NCBI GenBank assembly: GCA_016748015.1
Contig: JAAOMT010000617.1
Coordinates: 442,635-506,634 of the forward strand
Length of the DNA stretch: 64,000 nucleotides
DNA from: Geosiphon pyriformis
Lineage: Eukaryota > Glomeromycota > Glomeromycetes > Archaeosporales > Geosiphonaceae
Reading direction: 5' to 3'
The first letter of the stretch is position 1. Every line of letters starts with the position of its first letter. The notes under the pieces were generated by a model. That model made no database searches. It saw only the letters and a program-made list of their open reading frames with translations, and was not told the origin of the DNA. Below, piece after piece: positions 54,251-64,000 of this stretch. Position numbers and translations under genes: made by a program.

Positions 54251-55985
54251 TTGTTTACTTGGTATCAGTTTGGTGGTGTGAATTGATTTTGTGTAATCAG
54301 TCTTCGAGCAGGTACTTGATAATGTTGTGTAGGTGGTTGTTGATATTGTTGTTGGATTGGCTGTGGGGCTGGCTGATAATAGTTATTTTGGTATTGGGGT
54401 CTTGGTGGATAGTAAGCTGGTAGTGGTAGTTGATAATAAAATTGCTGTGGTGGAGGGTAACGTTGATTACTCCTATTTTGTTGGTCTCGTTGCAGCTTTC
54501 TGCAATCTCTTTTCCAGTGACCAGAGATTCCACAGTAATGGCAATTCTGAGGCTGGTTATTGGAAAGTGGTGCAAAGTTATTTTGATTTCGTCTTTGGGA
54601 TGGTTAATATCTTTGGGGTTGCTGTTGTTGTTAATTGGTGAAATAGTTTTTAACCTTCTTTGTGAGTTGGTCAATTTTTTTCTCAGCTGCTGAGCTGGTT
54701 TCTCCAATTGCCAAATTTACAAGTTTTGTGCAATTGGCCTCTTCCATGGCCATTTTATATCTTTTCGCATGCTGTATGGCAGAGTTTAAATCTTCTGGCA
54801 CATGTGGGCGAACCTTTTTAATTAGTTTATCTTTTAGACCAGCAATAAATTGATCCAAAATTTGAGCATCAGAATAATAATCGTTTGTTTTGAGTTGGCG
54901 AATTTGTCTAAGAAGTTTGTTGAATTTCCCAATATAAGTCATAACAGATTTGGAGGGTTCTTGTTTGATATTTCGAAAACAATTACAAAGGGTAATAGAG
55001 GTATTATTGTTGGTGAACTGTTCAAGGAAGGCTGCTTTGAAAGCGTTCCAATCATTGAATGGGGCAGCCAAGTTTTCAAACCATTCTCCTGCTGTTCCTT
55101 TGAGAAAGTAGAGAATTGTTCTTAACATTCTGGCAGCATTCCATCCATTTGCATCTCCAGCTTTAGTAACTTGGTCGAGCCATTCTTGGGGACTGGTCTC
55201 AATATCTTCTCCATTGAATTCAGGGATTTTTGCAATGTATGTTGTCATTTCGTTTTCTTCATTTTCACTGTCTATTGATTCTTCTTCAGTTATTTCAGAG
55301 TTGTTTTTTTTGTTTGCTGCTGTCTCAGAGTGTTCACTTTGATTTTCAGCTAGAAAATCAAGGAGATTGGAACTAGTTTGAAGGGGTTCTTGTTGTCTGG
55401 TGGGACTTCTGAGTGATGTAAAATCTTCTGGTCTTGCAAATCGATTCAAGGGTGAATTAGGTGTTTGTGCTTGTGCAAGTAAAGCTGGAAAAGGTGTGAT
55501 AGTAAGTGGAAGTTTTGAACTGGTTCTTTGTTCAGGTGTTTGTAAATGTTTGGCAGTTGTTTTCGGTAGTGTTGGAGTATTTGGGATGGTTCTTGAATAT
55601 TGCTTTAATTTGTTTTTGTCTTTGTTGCTTGTTTCTGTTTTCGATTCAAAATCAATAGTATATTGAGACTGCACTGGATATGTTTCTTCACAGTATTTGA
55701 TAATGTTAAAATTAAGTTCATGAAAGTAAGTGGCAAGTGTTTCACTGTTAAGGTCTTTAGTTTCCAACTGTGAATAGTGTGCTAAATTATTGTAAAGATT
55801 GCTTCTAACTTCTGAGATATTGTAATTTCCAAAAAGATAATTGTTGATGCGGTTTTCAATGTATTAGTATACTGATTTCTTGACAACTTCAATTCCATCT
55901 GGAATGTTAAATCTTTGCTTGCAGTGGGTGTAAATTAATTGGTAATACTCTAGAGTTGTTGCGTCTGGTGTGGTCACCACTTTGA
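54251..55985 (-). pseudogene. Gag, A-full
   Basis: A 378-residue open frame (54631-55767), extended upstream across one TAG at about 55867 to near the PBS. The order matches A-nested: Ser/Thr/Pro-rich region, acidic run (SENEENEMTTYIA), Ty3 Gag domain (FNGEDIETSPQEWLDQVTKAG .. LKGTAGEWFENLAAPFNDW), RQIRQLKTNDYYSDAQ, and CCHC knuckle at 54502-54543 (CHYCGISGHWKRDC). Stops after FTN and in the Gln-rich tail are CAA to TAA. Confidence 0.85.
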
Positions 55986-56011
55986 AGTTGTTTTTGCTGT
56001 GTTGTTTCCAT

Positions 56012-56023
56012 GAGAGAGCACCA
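56012..56023 (-). promoter_or_regulatory. tRNA primer-binding site, A-full
   Basis: TGGTGCTCTCTC on the minus strand, two bases from the LTR end. Confidence 0.7.
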
Positions 56024-56025
56024 AA

Positions 56026-57001
56026 TATTACTGGAGGTTTTTTGGTCTCTTTTCTTAAATGTTGTCAATGCTTGTTTGCTGTGAATTCACGTTTTCTGGA
56101 TGTGGTTGAATCTCCAATAACTGAATTTATCTTCAAATTATCTTCTATAATTTGAACTGTTGGGCTTATAAGTGGAATGACCAATTCCATGCCAGTTACT
56201 TTATGTAGTTACATTGTAGTAAATGTCAACTCTTTCCCAGGAATTGCTTATCTGGAAGCTCACTAAAATGTATAGTTACTTTGCTGTGAAAGTCAACTCT
56301 TCTACAAAAATCTTGTCTGTAGGCTACCCTAATGATTGTAAAAAAAAAAAAGGAAAATAAAAGAAATGTAAAAGAAATAAAATTCTGTCAAGGAAAACGT
56401 TTTCTATCCAGGCCTGAAGTCACTAACAGTTTACTGAAATTGGTAGCTAATCAATTTCAAACTGTTTAGTAGGAATTAGTTAATTTCAAAAGTGAAATAA
56501 TTCAGGATTTGATTTTTCGAATTATTTGATATTTATTTCGTTTTTGTGTGTAAAGGATGATTCTAATTGTTAAATCTAAAGTAAGATACATTTTCTCGAA
56601 GAGAGAAGCTCTTCTTTTATACGACTTGTTGTAACACTATTCTATGAACTTGAACTTTGTTATTTTCTACAATTTTGCTGAACTAAAGATACATTTTGGC
56701 GAACTACAAGTTATTTCTGCGAACTATTAGATATTTTAGTGAACTATCAATTATTTCAGTGAATTTCTATAAATTTCGGCAAACTTTTGAATGTTACATA
56801 GTTTGGGGTATTGCATGATTGATCATCACAATTAGGTTACATTTGTGTTGTGTACAATTTGGGTTATTAATTAAATGATAATTTTGGACATTTTTGCTAA
56901 TGTAATAAGTGATAATTTGAAACGATAATATATGCTAATTAATGATAAGAATTATAAGATAATTTTATGCTAAATAATATCTCTAATTTCATCTGGTAAC
57001 A
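56026..57001 (-). repeat. 5' LTR of A-full
   Basis: 976 bp; the low end is TATTAC (mutated), the high end GGTAACA. U3 palindromic repeats are at about 56685-56790 (GGCGAACTA, TGCGAACTA types), the TATA-like region near 56530-56550, and a stem-loop near 56300. Confidence 0.87.
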
Positions 57002-57340
57002 TCATTTTCAAAAAAATAGTGTTAATAGTACAAAATATAACAACAATAAATAAAAAAACCAGCTTGTTAACTAGTCTACTATTAAAAACTTTTAAGCTTT
57101 TAATAAAGATAAAAATAACATTAAAACTAACTTATGTGTGTTTCTTAAAAGAAACTTTGATTGGTAAAAAACCAGCCAAAGATAAAAAAAATGTTTTTAA
57201 AGCTATCAAAAACAGTTTTTTACTATTACTACTTAGAAAAAAAGCTTTTAAAATGTTTTGTTTAGCTGTTTTTAAAAAATATTAAATACAGATTTTTTAT
57301 TCTTTGCTCTAATCATGGTCATAAAATTAAGAAAACAGAG
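57002..57340. repeat. E copy 2, right part
   Basis: Continuation of the sequence interrupted at 47428, starting with the duplicated TCAT. It ends near a TTTTTTATTCTTTGCTCTAA.. motif also seen at 36130. The small frame 57019-57285 is Lys/Leu-rich with no recognisable domain. Confidence 0.45.
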
Positions 57341-57718
57341 TTTTTTATTTTTTTCTATTGTTTTTTGAGCTTAGTTTTAAAATATTTAATAATAAAAATA
57401 ATAAAAATAAATAAATATTTATTTTTTGTATTTTATAATTAAAAAAAAATTGTTACAAATCCCTAAAATTTTGTCAAAATTATCAGCTTAATAATTTTAC
57501 TTGACCATTAAAAACACTGGATTAATTATATTTTACACTGATTGGATTTTCTTTTGGAAATTTTCTGTTATGTTGAAAATTTTTTCTGCAGCTGTATTCA
57601 TAAACTTAAGTTTGCAACTACTACATGTGACTGTTGAAAGTCCAATATCTGTGATTTAAAAGGTAGAACTCGATGTTTTATATAAAGGGCTATTGTGTTT
57701 GGAAGAAATATAAAGAAA
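57341..57718. other. Intergenic, 3' side of the host gene
   Basis: AT-rich, then mixed composition towards the gene. It may contain its 3' UTR. No other feature supported. Confidence 0.5.
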
Positions 57719-59270
57719 TTAGAGCATCTTTAATTAATTGGAAATTATTAGTGAACACGAAATAGAAGTTTAAAAACTTACATTCTCCAATATGCCCGAC
57801 TCTTTTAGCATCGTAATTCCGTTATATCCAAACGTCTCTGTGGCAGTTAATATTTTCATTGCACCAGGGGAGATTTCGTTCTTGTTATGAGACGTAACAA
57901 TTGTGGTGGATTTCTTGACCACAAATTTGGTTTGCTTGCTGAAGAAGGAGAGGCGTTTTGTCGGAGGGGTGACGTTTTTGAGTGAAGGGATCCCATTTAC
58001 TCTTGAAGAGGCTACATCTTGAAGCGGAGATCCAAATTTTCTATTAGGAGTTATATCCCTCGAGACACGACTGTTAGGAATTGGACTAATGTTCATATTT
58101 TCAGGAGACGTATTCATGTAGTATTTTATACTATTGGGTTGATTATCGTTGATTGGGGTTTTCGTGATCCCACCTTTAGTTAAATATGATCTCAAGGAGT
58201 TAGTGCGATTCTTTAGCTTTGATTTGGAAGCCGATTTCTTGATCGACACCTTTTTCTTTGTTAAATTGGTCGTCGCCTTTGATCGAGTGGGCAAGGAAAT
58301 GATTGATTTGCTAGTCGTGTTTACAGTATCTTCGTCATCTGTAAAAATAAAATCAGAGACAGCACTTGGGGATGTCAACAAGGAAGATGATCTGTCTTCC
58401 AAAGGGATACGGCGTAGAAAACTTGTGATGGGTGCCTCAGTGATTCTTCGACTTGTCGCGGTACTTTTTGATGATAAAGGCGACGAACAAAACTCAGATG
58501 AAGATTTATTTTCCGAAAAGTCAAGGTAATGGTTAATGGGTGAATTATCAATAGTCATTATATCGTTTGAGCTGACTGATGTATCTGAGGTGTCTGAACG
58601 AGCAGGAGAGATATTCGATAAATTGACCCTCTTCATGACGATTTTGGTAAAGAAATTCGTAATAGGAGAATCCATCATTCTATCTCCATGATAACTTGAT
58701 TTGGTATTATCGGAATTTTTTGATGAATGTGAATTATCTTTAAAAAGAGGAGAATTCTTGAAATTTGATTGCACTGTTTTATTTTTTGTGCATAAAAAAT
58801 TTAGTATAGGTTGAGCCCTCGATTCCTTTAATTTAAATAATGTTAAATAAGATTTCGGAAAATAAAGCCTGAGTGGAGCTCGAGCAAGAAATAAAGTTCT
58901 CGCCTTACTTCATTGGATGATTTAGGTTTTGTTTCCGAAAGACCTAAAAAAGAGCTTGAGGACGTGCTTTTTTCGAAATCTACTTGTGATTTTGACACCG
59001 CAGGAGTCTCTGCGCATAAGCCCCCATAAATCTCGTTGCCACTTCGAGGTGACAGTGAAGGAGGTGTGGAGTTATCTTATTCCAAAACCAAAAGAATCAA
59101 ATATAATTAAGTCTATGAGTGGATCTTAAAGGCTAGAACCTTTGCTATTTGCTGCGGAGGGAAAAGCTTTAGCAGAGGCTAGGATTCTTAAATATATGGA
59201 CGTTAGAAAACATACCAAAGCTAGCACAGCGCGCCCAAAAATCATTAAGAGAGGCTTGGTCGAGCGCCAT
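57719..59270 (-). CDS. Host gene: disordered protein with six PIP-box-like motifs
   Basis: Proposed exons (minus): 59270-59216, 59075-58909, 58756-57782, 57727-57719. Introns begin GTATGT, GTAAGG and GTAAGT and end AAG; intron 2 has TACTAA, intron 3 CACTAAT. The product is about 401 residues, Ser/Thr-rich and basic. Exon 1 gives MALDQASLNDFW, where QASLNDFW fits the PCNA-binding PIP box Q-x-x-[ILM]-x-x-[FY]-[FYW]. Five weaker repeats follow: SPITNFF, SPINHYL, APITSFL, NSLRSYL and NSIKYYM (about residues 104, 146, 182, 260, 282). KRLSFF (cyclin-docking-like) and KFVVK (APIM-like) are near 341 and 351. CDK-type SPAR and TPNR are present. No enzyme domain. Inference: a replication or cell-cycle protein. 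Acceptors and the last exon are uncertain; an alternative acceptor for exon 2 is the CAG before AGACTCCTG. Confidence 0.6.
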
Positions 59271-59894
59271 TTGGTCGCGAAAAAACGTTAAGCAACAAGG
59301 TGTCCGAATATTTAGTTTACAGTCTGCTTACTATGGTTATAAATCATGTGACATGTCAATATTTTCTAGATAATCAAAGATAATAATTAAACATAATTGA
59401 ACTTATTGTATTGTATTTGACAATTAATACACATTATTTGAGAATATTGTTTTTTTTGTTTTTTCTTGTTAAATACTTTAATAAATATAATATAATTGCT
59501 ATTTATTAATATTTAATATATAAACATTTTACAAAAAAAACATGTTTTATGTTTTTTTATATTATTAAATATTTAATATATTAATATATATAATTTTATT
59601 ACTATCTATTACAATATATTAATTAAAAAATTTATAAGAATTTAATGTTTTTTATTTATTATATTATTATTGATAATCTTATTATTATCTATTATAATAT
59701 AACAATTAAGTATTTTAAAATAAATATAATTTATAAAATTTATTTATTTTAATAAGTAAGATTTAAATATAATTTAATATAATATATTAAGCTAAATAAT
59801 CTAAATTATGTATAAATTATGTATTTTCTACATATAATTAGCCATTTGAATTAATCAAAACAACACTATGTATTTATTTATTTATTTTTTTATT
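59271..59894. other. Intergenic, 5' side of host gene and AT-rich spacer
   Basis: The first 70 bp upstream of the ATG are mixed composition and should hold the promoter; no TATA is evident. From about 59340 the sequence is nearly pure A/T with ATTTAATATA repeats. No gene. Confidence 0.55.
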
Positions 59895-62800
59895 ACGTTT
59901 AATAAGTGAAGTCCAAACGCGATCTAAGACTATACATCACATAAATGATCTAAACTAGAAGTGAATTATGCATTTTCTACACGTGACTAGCCACTCAGGC
60001 CAATCAGAACAACACTACACACCTATCTTAACAGAGACAAGATCCCTTATACCTGAAAAAAACAAACAAGATTTACGAAAACCAAAACTAATACCAAAAG
60101 CCTCAATGACACCCAACAATCTGACCACACTAGCTGAAAGCACTGCAGATAGACCAGGAACTAGGGCAGGAATGGAGCCATCACGAGGAATAAGTCTATT
60201 CCTTTTCATAAAAGCTCAGTGTTTGGCACGAACTAGCCAAAATTCATCATGAAATGTGAGGCAAAACTCGCGTACAAAACACACAATATTCGAAGCCACA
60301 ACCTTAGTATTCTTAAAGACCAAGAGGAATTTATGGTACCAATTATCAAAAACAAAACCCTTACACAAAGTAGTACTAATTGTAGCATCGGAAGAACAAG
60401 AGGCTAACAACTGCGAGACACATGAAGTAGATCGAAAGAGGCCAGATCACGTTTTTCAAAGAGATACATGAGTGTCCAAAAACTGAACATAACCAGCAGT
60501 CTCGAAAGGACAAACAAAAACATGGTCCGAAAACTTTACATCACCACAGAACAAACACACCACATTGGGGTAGCACTTATTATACAAATGCTTACGCACA
60601 GTGACAGGAAGCTGATGATAGAGAGATTTCATAAAGTATGTCTGAAAACAAGCAGTACATGCACTAGTAAAACCAGCAGCCAAGTGAGAATTAGAGTGCC
60701 AAACCATGGAAAACTTAGACCAGTTAACACCATCATGCAAACCAGCTGCCAAGACTCAGGAACCAGAACCAACCTCCCAATGTGCACAAAGAATAGACTG
60801 AAACACATTACAAACAAAGTGCCTAGAATTACCAGAAACCATATTATCTCCAGCCTTCAAAAAATGTTTACTGACCAAATATGGCAAATGCCAAGTAGAA
60901 AGTGCCACATCTTTAGCTAGCTCATCTGCATGCTCATTGCCTGAAATGCCCAAATGACTCTTAACTTTAATCCAATTCACAGTCAAATTCTTATGATAAA
61001 TTACATTAGCAATATAGCAACGCTCTATCCAACAATGATTCTTAAAGTCTGGACGAGCCAACAATGATTCCGACTTGTATGCATCCAAAGCTACTTGGTT
61101 ATCTGAGAACAAATCAACTGCACAAAAAGAAGGAACACACTCAAGAGCCAAAGCAATGGTCTACAATTCAGACATAGTAGAAGAAACCAGACCAGACACC
61201 CCCACACCCAAACCAGAATTAATGTCCTCAAAAAATACTGCAGCCCCAGCTTTCATGGTAACAGTCTCCAAACCACTCAGAGACTCATCCATGTACACAA
61301 AAAAGTGGGCAGCATCAGTGGCTGACAGATTGTCACAGATAACACCAAAAATGTGAGATTGACGAACATCAGACAGAGCAGAATTTGTCACAAGAGAGAA
61401 GCACACAGGAGGAGAAACAACACCACCAAGAAAACACACAGAAAAATCAAACCAGAAAGGAACTGGGCCACAGGGGTCCAACCTCTTCCAACGCTTGAAC
61501 ATTTGCCAACTAAAAACAACACCATTTTAATCTCATAACTGTTTCACAAAAGCAATACCATATTACTTAAGTAAAGGGGCACATCTCAGAAAATTGACTT
61601 CACCAAGAACAAGAGACATAGGAGTACCACTCCGACGACAGAAAGCACAGACCAGAGATCTGCCTAGAGACAGATCACATCTGGAGAAAATATGAACCAC
61701 ACCTGCTAAAAAATTATTTGAAAAACTAACACTAACACAAGCCGGAAACAGCAAGGGGTGACGGGGATGCCAGCTGAGAACCTGGAGGTTGTGAGACCTA
61801 TGAGAAAATAAGTGGCCCAAAATACCAACTGAATTTGCAAAAGCAATGATGGAGGCCAATTTGCTTTCTGTCTGAATTTGTTCAAAAGTCTTCAAACCAT
61901 ACAAGGAAAAATGATGAAGTGCATCATTGGGGAAATCAAGTGGCAGCCCAAACTTAGACTTCAAGTCTTTGTGAATCAGAGCATTCCATTTATCACACAC
62001 ACTAACAGAAACAAAGCTGAACTGAGTTCTGTAGCTGATGATAGGGAACAACACAGCAGAAACTAAATAACTGAATTGCTTATCCGAGATGGTCTTTTTC
62101 AGAACAAGGTTGACAAAAATCGGACATCTGAATGGGCCTTGGCCAAGCTGGGCACCAAAAGACCATTAAAGGACAAAAAAATACCAAGATAACAATAAGA
62201 TTCACTTTTTTTGACTATGGAAATAGGTGAGTCACTGACAGTCAGGTAAGGGGTCTCAACCTGGCAGTTGACGGGAATAGCCACAGTCTTGTCATTGTTA
62301 ATCAAAATGTCATTAATCTTGAAGAACTCACTAGTAACATCCAGAATGTGTTGTGTAGCAGTCTGGCTGCTACCAACCCAGATGGTATCATCCACAAAAG
62401 CACCAGCTGCAAAAAATGACGTCAAACCAGCCTGAGATTCTACATGGCCAGTATTGAAAACGAAATGTGAATTCAACTTGTAACCACACATCTCCCCTTG
62501 CCTCTTGATCTCACACATAAGTGAATCATAAAATATGTGCCAGAGAAATGGTGAGAAAACTTCACTTTGATCCAAACCATCATGAACTACATACCCATCA
62601 GTCAAGCCAAAATTAGTCATCACCCTGTTCTTGCGATTATTGTGGATGTTACCAAAAAATCTAATGAACCTGTTACACATTTTAATCCTGATCAAACTCC
62701 TCTCAAGATGTTTCCAACCAACCGAATCATACACTTTGCACATGTTCTATAATACCAGCCACAGCTCCCTGTTTTTTTCCAAGACATTCTCGACCACAGA

Positions 62801-64000
62801 ACCAACAGCAAAAATGGGCAACTGCATTGTCGTATCCTTTAAAACAGAAAAATTGTCCCCTTGCAAAATGTCAAACTCACTGTAAGCCAAAGATATCATG
62901 TCCGACAAGATTTTGGAAAAGATCTTGTGGGCTGTTTCAATCAAAGCAATAGGATGAGTGTTCATGAGAACACCCTCCCATTCATAGGGTTTAGGAATCA
63001 TCGAAACCCAGGCTTCCCTCCAAAGACCAGACACCAACTCACAAACTAGGCAGAGATTTAGAAGCACCAAAAGCATATCCAGAACCACTCTGTTACAATG
63101 CTTCTATAATTTATTAGAGATGCCAGAAAAACCAACTGCTTTTCCATCAGGCAAACTCAAAATGACACTAAACATTTCACCAAAACTAATCGATTCCATA
63201 ACACCAGAGAAAACACCATCAAAAATATAGTTCAAAGGCCGAAATTGGCATCTCCAATCATCAGAAAAGTCCAAAACCACTAACCGCCTCTTAGTCCATC
63301 TCTCCATAATCTCATTCACTTTAGATTTAACCAGCTTAGGTTCTAAAACCAACTCATCATCCATTACCAAATAATCCAACACTACCTTGTGAAATGGATG
63401 CTCCAAAACACTTCTAATAGTATGACTCTTGTCCAACTCAAAGCTTTTCATCCTACTCTCAATGGTCTGTCTTATACGAGATTCCTCAGCACGTCTAGAT
63501 TCCAGCATCTTAGAAGAATGATAAGACTTTCTTGTCTTAGCCAGCTCAAAGTGAATACCATTAAAACCAAACTCTGAAAGGAAAAGAGACTTCACTGACA
63601 AAGCGCCAGCAGAGTCAAGCCTGTCTCATGTATTCAACAACAGAGCAAAATTACCTCCAGATGTCAAACGAGAAGCCTTTACCAGCTTAGAAACTAGCAA
63701 CTCCAGCCCATGAAACCTAGAAGACATCTTATTGAAAACACTGTCAAAACCTTTGAACCATTTTTTCTTGAAAGTTTCACCTGCCAAAAGAACCATAATT
63801 TTGCAAATAATGTTCCACATCGTATCCAAATCCGAAAATTTCTCAGCCACAACAAACACATCTGAGAACATAGAAGCATTGGCAGTTGTACCATCTCTGA
63901 ACTCAGCCCACTTCAACTCATTTGCATTCTTGACATCAAACTTCCAGCAATCTTTGTTGGCCTGCTTACATATCGAAGAAAGCCTTGTATCCAACAAACC
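59895..64000 (-). mobile_element. LINE-2: non-LTR retrotransposon copy, minus strand (cut by window)
   Basis: The same LINE family as 37890-45470 in reverse orientation. The 3' end is at about 59895 (TTTGGACTTCACTTATTAAACG on the minus strand, then AATAAA-rich tail). It extends upstream to the end of the endonuclease domain at the window edge. CpG content and reading frames are better kept than in LINE-1. Confidence 0.87.
60015..63997 (-). pseudogene. LINE ORF2 (partial), LINE-2
   Basis: Blocks: 63626-63997 (post-endonuclease, LKWAEFRDG), 63104-63601, 62747-63088, and 62099-62743 (RT with AGAFVDDTIWVGSS). A frame break lies near 62095. Then come 61563-62054, 61161-61502 and 60756-61151 (RNase H: YMDESLSG instead of YTDGSLS, LFSDNQVALD, NEHADELAKD), and 60456-60752 with CLFCGDVKFSDHVFVC. 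The tail runs to 60015. Stops are few (TAG for Gln in SELQTIALALE; TAG or TAA for Trp or Gln elsewhere). It serves as the reference that explains the LINE-1 stops. Confidence 0.85.

Larger units (their letters stand above)
47429..57001 (-). mobile_element. A-full: most complete Ty3/gypsy element, family A
   Basis: About 9.57 kb including 735 N, with an exact 4-bp target duplication TCAT (47425-47428, 57002-57005). It has every module: LTR, PBS, gag, protease, Cys-rich block, dUTPase, RT, RNase H, integrase, start of ORF3 (then the gap) and 3' LTR. It inserted into E copy 2. There are few stops per module, but RT has lost a catalytic Asp. Confidence 0.9.

Noticed and set aside
57019-57285. Lys/Leu-rich 88-residue frame beside A-full
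   Set aside because: It lies in decayed AT-rich repeat E with no conserved motif and no counterpart in the other copy.
59216-59270. PIP degron (CRL4-Cdt2 type) in the host protein's first exon
   Set aside because: The motif has ND instead of TD, and no basic residue at +4 after the aromatic pair, so only plain PIP-box binding can be suggested.

Overview
This window looks like a repeat-rich chromosomal segment of a fungus, most likely an arbuscular mycorrhizal fungus (Glomeromycotina). The reasons are the strongly AT-rich, CpG-poor background, short GT..AG introns in the one host-like gene, dUTPase-bearing Ty3/gypsy elements, and a LINE whose ORF1/ORF2 text I recognise as typical of that group. 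The lineage call is an inference. About 90% of the window is decayed retrotransposon. I see no rRNA, tRNA or CRISPR.

Layout. (1) 1-1234: 5' end of a minus-strand Ty3 element of family A, inserted into a plus-strand family B element. (2) 1235-7605: plus-strand family B tail, LTR, deleted pol and LTR. (3) 7606-35268: a nested stack. A minus-strand B element (B-outer, 7606-14323 plus 33730-35268) is split by a plus-strand solo B LTR. That LTR is split by another minus-strand B element (B-inner, 14981-33516). B-inner is split by a minus-strand A element (A-nested, 19129-26704) and by a solo LTR of family C (26886-27731). (4) 35269-37890: very AT-rich sequence with one copy of a decayed repeat, E. 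(5) 37890-45470: a plus-strand LINE whose ORF1 is split by a solo LTR of family D (38381-39254). (6) 45471-57340: a second E copy split by the most complete element, A-full (47429-57001, 4-bp duplication TCAT). (7) 57719-59270: the only convincing host gene, minus strand, probably four exons. It encodes a low-complexity protein with six copies of a PIP-box-like motif. (8) 59895-64000: a second LINE, minus strand, cut by the window edge.

The Ty3 elements are built as LTR, PBS (TGGTGCTC), Gag with a zinc knuckle, DSG protease, a multi-CxxC cysteine-rich block, a trimeric-type dUTPase, RT, RNase H, integrase, an extra ORF (ORF3), a polypurine tract and LTR. ORF3 is exactly 636 bp in three B copies although each copy is full of stops. 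The U3 regions of families A-C carry palindromic short repeats that differ by family (D has a weaker array), and all four LTR families carry a 7-8 bp stem-loop downstream of the promoter. In every case I could compare, the stops and lost catalytic residues are C-to-T or G-to-A changes, and target-site duplications have decayed at CpG. This points to methylation-linked deamination or a RIP-like process. The host gene is CpG-rich by comparison.

Two N gaps are present. The 20-N gap at 13587-13606 is flanked by an identical 398-bp sequence and is probably an unmerged contig overlap.
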